This document shows positions 58,587-64,000 of a stretch of DNA of 64,000 nucleotides, one piece after another. The position numbers were made by a program, and so were the translations under genes. The notes under the pieces are model-generated. The model was not told where the DNA came from and did no database searches. It saw only the letters and a program-made list of their open reading frames with translations. Where the stretch lies: assembly GCA_964475835.1 (NCBI GenBank), contig CAYYYL010000012.1, forward strand, positions 14,986-78,985. Direction: 5' to 3'. Numbering within the stretch: the first letter of the stretch is position 1; every line of letters begins with the position of its first letter. This stretch comes from JABDCI01 sp964475835. GTDB lineage: Bacteria; Verrucomicrobiota; Verrucomicrobiia; JABWAM01.

Positions 58587-58614
58587 GGAGGGCGACGCTC
58601 TGTCGTCGCCCTCC
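58587..58614. repeat. Small perfect hairpin
   Basis: GGAGGGCGAC (58587-58596) and GTCGCCCTCC (58605-58614) form a perfect 10-bp stem around an 8-nt loop. Located about 90 nt upstream of the cyclase start; no T-run follows on either strand. Confidence 0.7.
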
Positions 58615-58651
58615 AGAAAGCTGAATGAGGACACTAAAGCGAAGGAAGGGT

Positions 58652-58743
58652 TGTCATCCTGAGGCGAAGCCGAAGGATCTCTCCGCTCCGCCATCACGCA
58701 GAGAGATTCTTCGCCTTCGCCTACGCTCAGGCTCAGAATGACA
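58652..58743. repeat. Imperfect long inverted repeat (TGTCATCCTGAG type)
   Basis: The left arm (58652-58683) begins TGTCATCCTGAGGCGAAG and the right arm (58701-58743) ends GGCTCAGAATGACA; both contain AAGGATCT/AGATTCTT-type cores. The arms match with a few gaps. It has the shape of the TGTCATCCTGAGC-type palindromes known from many environmental genomes; no open frame crosses it. Confidence 0.75.
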
Positions 58744-58805
58744 GAAATTGGTAGTGGCTCCGTTTGAAATTATTTTTAAGTCGTGACTAAAACCAGGGAC
58801 TGGTA

Positions 58806-58864
58806 GCAGGTCCGGGCGCAGGGACGCGCCCGGCTACCTTTATCTGGCTACGCAAAAGACCTTG
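58806..58864. repeat. 59-nt dispersed repeat, copy A
   Basis: GCAGGTCCGGGCGCAGGGAC at 58806 and the following CTACCTTTATC tract recur at 63330-63388 with a few substitutions. A GGGCGC/GCGCCC hairpin lies inside. It ends 11 nt beyond the stop codon of the caspase-like gene. Confidence 0.75.
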
Positions 58865-58875
58865 GACGTTAGCAA

Positions 58876-59682
58876 CTATTCTACCCCAGATCGCGTGGGA
58901 TGCTGCACTTTCGCCTGACGCACTTGTTCATCATATCGGTCCCTCTGTCTCAAGATCCCGTTCCAGAACTCCTCCAGATCCATGATCCCCCGGGGTGGCG
59001 TCCTCAACGCCGCTTGGAGCCCCATCAACCCAAAAAAACTCATCCCTGGAGGATCCCACCCCCAGTGGCCGCGAAGCCATTCCCGACCGGGTCTGGCGAA
59101 ATCCTCCAGACCTGCAGGCCCCCTCGCAAAATCAACATCCACAGCCTCCTCCGACGCCGCACTGGCATAAAACCGGCTCACATTCCCGCAAAACTCCCCT
59201 CCAAATTCCAGCGCGGCGGCGTGGCAACTGTCGTTTACCAACAGAACCCTGGCATATCGCTCGGCAACCTGATTCACGGCGTTTACCAGTCGATCAGGAG
59301 GGAGGTCCTCACCCTCTGAAAACTTCAGGCGTCCATCCCGTTTTTGATGCGTCGCCAGGTAGAGGATCAGACAGGTGTTCGTGGAATACGGTTTCAGTTG
59401 CTGCATCCACTGCAGAAAATCACCGCTCGATCCATTCGACCACTCATGAACCCGCGCCTGGGAATCCATCTGCCGGATGGTGCGCTGAAGCAGAAGACAT
59501 GTGTTGGTCGTCAGCGGAAGATCGCTCACCCAGTCAAAACGGGTACAAACCGCCGAGGCAAACTCGAGAGGAACGCCATTCCCATGTTCCTCCGCCATCC
59601 CAGCGAATGCAGAAAATAGAAAACCGCACAGACAAAAGGAAAGTCTTCTCATTCCCGGGAAAACACGGGGAGCACTTCCCAT
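58876..59682 (-). CDS. Secreted caspase-like (C14-fold) protein
   Basis: 268 residues; the ATG at 59682 shares its A with the FecR stop (TGATG), so translation is coupled. A signal peptide follows MRRLSFCLCGFLFSAFAGMA. The core shows the caspase-hemoglobinase pattern: LLQRTIRQMDSQARVHEW, TNTCLILYLATHQKRDGRLK (strand plus histidine loop) and ARVLLVNDSCHAAALEFGG, like the DACHSG/DSC catalytic cysteine loop. The histidine loop reads ATHQ rather than SGHG, so it may be divergent or inactive. Peptidase activity is not shown. Third in the order barrel, FecR, caspase-like, cyclase. Confidence 0.65.
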   Translation of the reverse strand: MGSAPRVFPGMRRLSFCLCGFLFSAFAGMAEEHGNGVPLEFASAVCTRFDWVSDLPLTTNTCLLLQRTIRQMDSQARVHEWSNGSSGDFLQWMQQLKPYSTNTCLILYLATHQKRDGRLKFSEGEDLPPDRLVNAVNQVAERYARVLLVNDSCHAAALEFGGEFCGNVSRFYASAASEEAVDVDFARGPAGLEDFARPGREWLRGHWGWDPPGMSFFGLMGLQAALRTPPRGIMDLEEFWNGILRQRDRYDEQVRQAKVQHPTRSGVE

Positions 59683-60722
59683 CAGCGGGGAATCATCGTC
59701 GGGCGGGAAGCCCCGGGATCCATGTTCCGACGAAACGTGTCGCGAATGACATCGCGATTGAACAACTCCTTCCGGCGAGCCGTTGCCGCCCCGGCCCGAC
59801 GATCGAGCTCACGTTCCAACTGCTCGATCTCACCCCCGGTCAAGCCCTGCGCCTTTGCCTTCTCCAACATCAGCTTCGCCTCCCCCTCGTTTTCGGCAAG
59901 GTCGAGATATTCGGACAGAAGCTTGGACAGTTTCGCATCCCCGGACACATCATGCGCTTCCCCTCCATCCAGGATGTAACCTTTGCCCCCATGGACTTTC
60001 ACCGCCACTTGATCCGCCCCGCTGTCCCGCTCCTGCGCCACACGAACAGCCTTGTCACTTGGAATCTCAAACTGGTTCTTCTCACTCCCAAAAGCTGCTT
60101 CCAATGATCCCCCTTTTGCGGTCAGCCGCGCATAAGAATTCTCCTTACCCGGCTCCACCGTGGCGCTCAACGACTGTCCTTTTTGGATTTTCGGAATCTT
60201 GAAACTTCCATCCTGAGTGGACTCGGCAAAAATGGTTCCTTTGTCGCACTGAAAGGTATTTTGAAGACCCCCATCATATTCGACTTCAAATTGAGTCCCC
60301 ACGGCGCCACAGACTGCGGTCGGCGTCTGCACCTTGAACTGGTGGTTTTCGGGGAATTTGTCGAGCTGCGCATCCACCTTCCCCTTCGTCAGTTTGAGAT
60401 CCACCACTTTTCTGAAACCACCACTCATACTGGTTGTACGAATCTCCACCTCGGTTTTTGGCAACAGTCGAAATCGATTATTCTCATCAAACGCCACCGT
60501 AAACATCGATTCAGATCCTGTCCTTCCCGACGTTCCGGATTTTTCAACCGCCCCCTTTACCGCCGGTTTCCATCCCGGTTCTCCGCTGGATCGAACCTCA
60601 CAGACGTTTCCTGAAATTTTGTCGATCGTGAAGGTTTCGAAGGGCTCCGCAAACACACCCGGGACCAGACAACAACACCCGATCAAACCAAACGAAAGGA
60701 ATTTAAACCGTGTGGAAAACAT
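59682..60722 (-). CDS. FecR-domain secreted protein
   Basis: 346 residues from the ATG at 60722 (MFSTRFKFLSFGLIGCCCLV; signal peptide to VFA); the frame is open to 60746. Residues about 40-170 form a FecR-type beta domain: KISGNVCEVRSSGEPGWKPA, FRLLPKTEVEIRTTSMSGG, VVDLKLTKGKVDAQLDKF and TPTAVCGAVGTQFEVEYDGG, the hallmark TPTxVxGxxGT motif. A second half with a basic helical tail (LEKAKAQGLTGGEIEQLERE) ends the protein. In other systems FecR domains form periplasmic signalling partners of sigma/anti-sigma pairs, but no sigma factor is here. Its stop is coupled to the caspase-like gene. Confidence 0.85.
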   Translation of the reverse strand: MFSTRFKFLSFGLIGCCCLVPGVFAEPFETFTIDKISGNVCEVRSSGEPGWKPAVKGAVEKSGTSGRTGSESMFTVAFDENNRFRLLPKTEVEIRTTSMSGGFRKVVDLKLTKGKVDAQLDKFPENHQFKVQTPTAVCGAVGTQFEVEYDGGLQNTFQCDKGTIFAESTQDGSFKIPKIQKGQSLSATVEPGKENSYARLTAKGGSLEAAFGSEKNQFEIPSDKAVRVAQERDSGADQVAVKVHGGKGYILDGGEAHDVSGDAKLSKLLSEYLDLAENEGEAKLMLEKAKAQGLTGGEIEQLERELDRRAGAATARRKELFNRDVIRDTFRRNMDPGASRPTMIPR

Positions 60723-60752
60723 GAAACCTTTGGGAAAGAAAATCACTCCAGA

Positions 60753-61715
60753 CTAGAATGCAATATCACAACTCAATCGCAACGTGTACGCGGAGAAGCT
60801 TTCGTACCCTTCCTGGGAATCAAAACCAAGCTTCAGGCCCAGTTGATCCGTCGGGTAATAACTGAGGCGGGGCCCGATGTCGTAATAGTCGTCATCGCGG
60901 GGCGCAATTCCAAAGAAGGTGTCCTGCAACACATAGTTGTAGTAGGAGAAAGCTGCCCCCAAGGTCCATTTCTTCGAGATATCATAACTTAAAGTTCCTC
61001 CCCAACCAAATCGACCCGTCTGGATGGTTTGCCTAAAGTCATAGTCGTCATTCACATAACCGAAGGACGTGGTGGTGGACCATCCCCACTTTCCCCGTTT
61101 GTCGCTGATCCCCGCAAGGAGGGTATAGCCATCCGAACTTCGATCAAGATTACTCTTTACGGCCCGAGTGAGCCGGTGCTCGGCCTCCCCATGATTGTAG
61201 GAAAGGCCCAGGTTTAAAATGTTAAACAGACGTTTCGCAAAGTAGAGGGAAACACCATCGGAATCGAGATGTTCGCTGACTCCGATTTCATTGGAAGCTT
61301 CGCGATGGGAGTGCTGGTAAAGCAGACCGGCAATCAAACCGTCATAAATATCGGCATCAAACGCCAGGTCTCCACTCAATTCATTTCCCCCAAACCCACC
61401 AAATGTGGAATCGTGGGTGGCACGATAGGAAAAACCCGGAACAAGAACGGGACTGCGAAATTGCAACCCCTTGGATCGTTCGGAACGGGAGGTAACACTT
61501 TGAAACGCCCCTGCCACGGAGTTCATCTGTCCAAAAGCCGTGTTATTCATCGGTTGAACAACTGAAGCCTCCTGGTCTTCAACATACGCCTGGGTCTGAC
61601 TCACCAATGTGAACAAATTCGCGGCACCGAAGGAAAGAAGAAGAACCCGTTGATTTGAAACAAACATCAGAACAAGCGACAGAAGGGAAAGCAGAACGAC
61701 TTTGAAACGCTTCAT
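60753..61715 (-). CDS. Autotransporter-type outer-membrane beta-barrel protein
   Basis: 320 residues. N-terminal hydrophobic signal KVVLLSLLSLVLMFVSNQRV, then a short passenger-like segment and a barrel of amphipathic strands: GFSYRATHDSTFGGFGG, DIYDGLIAGLLYQHSHREAS, VSLYFAKRLFNILNLGLSYN, KWTLGAAFSYYNYVLQDTFF, ending LRLSCDIAF with terminal phenylalanine. It belongs with autotransporter barrel domains in length and strand count. The gene ends 30 nt before the FecR start and begins the FecR-caspase-cyclase block. Confidence 0.8.
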   Translation of the reverse strand: MKRFKVVLLSLLSLVLMFVSNQRVLLLSFGAANLFTLVSQTQAYVEDQEASVVQPMNNTAFGQMNSVAGAFQSVTSRSERSKGLQFRSPVLVPGFSYRATHDSTFGGFGGNELSGDLAFDADIYDGLIAGLLYQHSHREASNEIGVSEHLDSDGVSLYFAKRLFNILNLGLSYNHGEAEHRLTRAVKSNLDRSSDGYTLLAGISDKRGKWGWSTTTSFGYVNDDYDFRQTIQTGRFGWGGTLSYDISKKWTLGAAFSYYNYVLQDTFFGIAPRDDDYYDIGPRLSYYPTDQLGLKLGFDSQEGYESFSAYTLRLSCDIAF

Positions 61716-61817
61716 GAATCGGAGCTTAGGAAAAAAAACGGCCGAATCAATTCCTTTTTCTCAGTCCTTTTAATATTCAAGTTCTCTACGAGATTGGGGC
61801 GCGTAGGATCCTTCGGC

Positions 61818-61898
61818 TGTAGCGGCGCTCTACGAGCGTCGACCGGCGGTCACTCGCCTCGCCGAAGCCTCCGGCGTAGCGCGGGCAGACCGCCGCTG
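61818..61898. repeat. 81-nt palindromic dispersed repeat, copy 2
   Basis: Partner of 42237-42317 (72/81 identical). Its ends form AGCGGCG/CGCCGCT inverted repeats, which copy 1 has lost on the left side, and GGCGGTC/GACCGCC can pair inside. Located between the divergent barrel and O-antigen-ligase-like genes. Confidence 0.75.
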
Positions 61899-61927
61899 CA
61901 ACCCCATCGTTAAAACACTTCCAACCG

Positions 61928-61956
61928 TTGTTACTTCTTCAACAACCTGTTAAACA
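61928..61956 (+). promoter_or_regulatory. Weak promoter candidate directly before the O-antigen-ligase-like gene
   Basis: TTGTTA at 61928-61933, a 17-nt spacer and TAAACA at 61951-61956, six bases before the ATG at 61963. The -10 matches only three of six positions. Confidence 0.25.
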
Positions 61957-61962
61957 CCCTTC

Positions 61963-63312
61963 ATGCGTGAGAACTTACGAAAGAGCATCGTTTTTGCGCT
62001 TTCTGCACTCGCGTTCCTCGCTCCCCTTAAATTCACCCAGATCGTTCAACTCGATTCCCTCACCCCCTGGCCCCACGGACTGGAATGGCTCACCCATCTC
62101 TGGCCCAGTTCCGCGTTCTATGCCATCCATCTTCTTCTCCTTGGTCTTTCTATTCCGCTTTGGAAGCAGTCCCTCCCCACCCGCCGAATGCCCATTGGAC
62201 TCGCTTGGGTTTTCCTCCTCATCCAAATTCTCGCCACGCTCGGAAGCATGAACCGGGCCGCCAGTTTTCATGTTCTCGAGTTTTTTTTCTCCATAACCGT
62301 CGCGTTTACACTCGGACAGATCGCCATTCAAACACACGAGGATCTCGAGTGGATCACGTTCGCCTGGGTGGCCGCCACCGTGGTGACCGTCTGGCTGGGC
62401 TGGCTTCAAGTGACCGGGGGACGGGAGCAAGCACTGATCCAGCTGCTGCATCAACCCGATTTGATCACTCAAAATCCTCTCATCCGGGACTGGGCCGAGA
62501 GTGATCGCATTTATGCCGCATTCGTCACACCCAATGCGCTAGCGGGCTATCTGGTCGCCGCACTCTGCATCCTGCCCGCATGGCTGTTCCTCAACACCTC
62601 TCCCGGCGCCAAGAAACCCGTCCTTACCCTCAGCTTCCTCGTCCTTCTGGCTCTTGCCGTGCTTTTTTGCCTCTGGCGCACCCAATCCAAATCGGGATTC
62701 CTGATCCTGGTCATCACCTCCCTTCTCGCTGCTTTCCTTCTGTCGGCAACGCGCCGACGTGCAATCATGGCCATGGGAGTCCTCATCGTCGCAGCCCTCC
62801 TCCTCTTCGCGCTCGGCTACATGCGCCCCGCCGGACCTGGAAGGGTTCCCCGAAATCTTCTCGATCAACTCGACATCGCCCCGCACAAACGACAACCCGC
62901 GCTCGAACGTGGCGCCCAAAGCCTGCACACGCGCCTGGCATTCTGGAATGCAGCCCTCAAAATCACCCGCGACCATCCCCTTCTGGGAAGCGGTCCGGGT
63001 ACCTTCGGAATTCTTTACCCAAACTATAAAAAGCCTGAGGACCTAAGCACGCGCCTCGTCCACAACAGCTACCTTCAAATGGCCACCGAAAGCGGAGTCC
63101 CGGGGTTCTGCAGCTATCTCGCCTGGTTTGGAGGCGCCCTCTGGATGGGGTGGCGGCGCATCCGACAGACAAGGAACGCCGTCTCCACGCTCCTCTGGTG
63201 CGCCTGTTTCAGTTTCGCCGTACAGAGCCTGGTGGATTTCAATCTCTACATGCCGGGACTGGCCTGGCCTATTTTTTTAATCCTCGGACATGTGGCACGT
63301 GACAGCCGGTAG
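61963..63312 (+). CDS. O-antigen ligase / polymerase-like membrane protein
   Basis: 449 residues with about ten to twelve membrane helices (MPIGLAWVFLLIQILATLGS, LVAALCILPAWLFLN, SFLVLLALAVLFCLWR, AIMAMGVLIVAALLLFAL). A large periplasmic loop holds GAQSLHTRLAFWNAALKITR, DHPLLGSGPGTFG and HNSYLQMATESGVPGFCSYL, the Wzy_C/WaaL signature with its conserved histidine. It would attach or polymerise undecaprenyl-linked glycans on the periplasmic face. The glycan genes elsewhere in the window (GT9, GT2, carbamoyltransferase) make such a job plausible; no wzx or wzy neighbours are seen. Confidence 0.85.
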   Translation: MRENLRKSIVFALSALAFLAPLKFTQIVQLDSLTPWPHGLEWLTHLWPSSAFYAIHLLLLGLSIPLWKQSLPTRRMPIGLAWVFLLIQILATLGSMNRAASFHVLEFFFSITVAFTLGQIAIQTHEDLEWITFAWVAATVVTVWLGWLQVTGGREQALIQLLHQPDLITQNPLIRDWAESDRIYAAFVTPNALAGYLVAALCILPAWLFLNTSPGAKKPVLTLSFLVLLALAVLFCLWRTQSKSGFLILVITSLLAAFLLSATRRRAIMAMGVLIVAALLLFALGYMRPAGPGRVPRNLLDQLDIAPHKRQPALERGAQSLHTRLAFWNAALKITRDHPLLGSGPGTFGILYPNYKKPEDLSTRLVHNSYLQMATESGVPGFCSYLAWFGGALWMGWRRIRQTRNAVSTLLWCACFSFAVQSLVDFNLYMPGLAWPIFLILGHVARDSR

Positions 63313-63388
63313 CCTGCCGCGTCCCTGCGGCAGGTCCGGGCGCAGAGACGCGCCCGACTACCTTTATCCGCCTACACAGAAGTCCTGG
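63313..63388. repeat. Double hairpin and 59-nt repeat copy B between convergent genes
   Basis: CCTGCCGC (63313-63320) pairs with GCGGCAGG (63327-63334) right after the ligase stop codon, and CGGGCGC (63337-63343) with GCGCCCG (63350-63356). The second hairpin belongs to the 59-nt repeat (63330-63388, copy B of 58806-58864), which ends beside the nuoB stop. Location between two convergent stops suggests a role at transcript ends. Confidence 0.7.
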
Positions 63389-63389
63389 G

Positions 63390-63899
63390 TTAGGAAGCGA
63401 CCTTGAGACGCTTCAACGCAGGCTCGCGTTCGATCTTCTTTTGAAGCCGCATCAAGCCATCCAGCAGAGCCTCCGGTCGTGGAGGGCAGCCGGAAATATA
63501 GACATCCACCGGCAGAAGCTGATCGATCCCCTGAAGCACCGCGTAGCTGCGATACATCCCGCCGGTGGAGGCGCAGGCCCCCATCGCGATCACCCACTTG
63601 GGCGAAGGCATCTGATCGTAAATCCGCTTGGCGGCAGAGGCCATCTTGTACGTCACCGTGCCGGCGACAATCAGCAAATCCGCCTGACGAGGGGAGAACC
63701 GCATCACCTCGGCACCAAAACGGGAAATATCAAATCTCGAAGCCCCGGTGGCCATCAATTCGATCGCACAACACGCCAGTCCAAGAGGCATCGGCCAGAG
63801 GGAGTTCTTCCGGATCCAATTGATCGCGGAGTCGAGTTTGGTGACAACAACGTTCCCCTCCACCTTGGAATCGTACGTAAATTGCGGCGCGGAACTCAT
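63390..63899 (-). CDS. nuoB: NADH-quinone oxidoreductase subunit B
   Basis: 169 residues from the ATG at 63899 (MSSAPQFTYDSKVEGNVVVT); the open frame to 63974 adds non-homologous residues. The N2 [4Fe-4S] ligands are present: the CC pair in GLACCAIELMATGASRFDI, the cysteine of AMGACASTGGMY and that of VYISGCPPRPEALLDGL. SLWPMPLG and the FSPRQADLLIVAGTVT core fit NuoB of complex I. The rest of the nuo operon (nuoC and on) would be expected further on, but downstream of nuoB on its strand lies only the ligase gene in convergent orientation, so nuoB ends a unit or is isolated here; nuoA would be upstream, outside the window. Confidence 0.95.
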   Translation of the reverse strand: MSSAPQFTYDSKVEGNVVVTKLDSAINWIRKNSLWPMPLGLACCAIELMATGASRFDISRFGAEVMRFSPRQADLLIVAGTVTYKMASAAKRIYDQMPSPKWVIAMGACASTGGMYRSYAVLQGIDQLLPVDVYISGCPPRPEALLDGLMRLQKKIEREPALKRLKVAS

Positions 63900-64000
63900 A
63901 AGATTCCAGTCTAACGGGGATATTCCATGAATCGAGAAAATTCCTTCACCCGGGTCAGATGGGGTGTAGGACAAAAGCCCTTCGTGCTCTTCGTGTCCTT

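Larger units (their letters stand above)
58496..58875. other. Repeat-filled spacer upstream of the cyclase gene
   Basis: 380 nt without a gene. It contains three different palindromic elements in a row (58587-58614, 58652-58743, 58806-58864), listed separately. No promoter for the cyclase stands out apart from a weak TTTCAC-16-GATAGT pair close to its ATG. Confidence 0.6.

Noticed and set aside
63960..64000. CTTCGTGCTCTTCGTGTCC at the right edge resembles a common dispersed repeat
   Set aside because: Only one partial copy at the window end; extent cannot be judged.
1..64000. tRNA, rRNA, riboswitch, prophage or insertion sequence
   Set aside because: No T-loop consensus with matching acceptor stem, no integrase/transposase-like protein and no known riboswitch core were noticed when reading both strands; a covariance search could still find short RNAs.

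Overview
The window looks like a chromosome segment of a Gram-negative member of the PVC group, most likely Verrucomicrobiota. The reasons are a prepilin-like protein with the H-X9-DG box, giant secreted proteins with thrombospondin-3-like calcium motifs (DxDxDG, GTDP), outer-membrane barrels, Lnt and TonB-type proteins, and a GC-rich genome carrying short palindromic repeats. I see no phage, integrase, transposase, CRISPR array, rRNA or tRNA. Many genes lack a clear Shine-Dalgarno sequence. Several have a -10-like box only 6-9 nt before the ATG, which suggests many near-leaderless messages.

Layout. 1-2121 (minus): GYF_2/cyclic-nucleotide-binding protein, membrane protein, GT9 glycosyltransferase running off the window. 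2284-3905: outer-membrane protein and methyltransferase. 3971-9469 (minus): giant VCBS/beta-helix secreted protein. 9589-10395 (minus): solitary flagellin. 10584-16928 (plus): rbfA, ilvE, mcsA, mcsB, clpC and a zinc-ribbon protein; this is a protein-arginine-phosphorylation/Clp module with coupled starts. 17018-24488: membrane and secreted proteins, GHL10 lipoprotein, a ferredoxin-like protein without cluster cysteines, lnt-pgsA, DUF3108 protein, prepilin. 24674-30946 (minus): a 2090-residue protein with ten tandem beta-sandwich repeats and a clear terminator. 31281-35946 (plus): FKBP, Dabb lipoprotein, AraC regulator, beta-CASP nuclease, TonB-like protein. 35963-42172 (minus): NodU-type carbamoyltransferase, asparagine synthase, GT2 and radical SAM, probably a surface-glycan or small-molecule operon. 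42373-49150 (plus): peptide ABC transporter split by two small membrane-protein genes. 49185-52661: PHP phosphoesterase, then crtI and a polyprenyl synthase on the other strand. 52722-55284 (minus): rpsO-pnp. 55592-61715 (minus): frameshifted membrane ORF, CHASE2 adenylate cyclase, caspase-like protein, FecR protein, outer-membrane barrel. 61963-63899: O-antigen-ligase-like protein and nuoB.

How the parts may work together. The barrel-FecR-caspase-like-cyclase block looks like an envelope-sensing unit, and the cNMP-binding protein at the left end is a candidate reader of its product. The GT9, GT2, carbamoyltransferase and O-antigen-ligase genes point to a decorated surface polysaccharide. The two giant secreted proteins share one repeat family: in the 3971-9469 gene two repeat units sit inside a beta-helix domain, either as a domain insertion or an assembly join.
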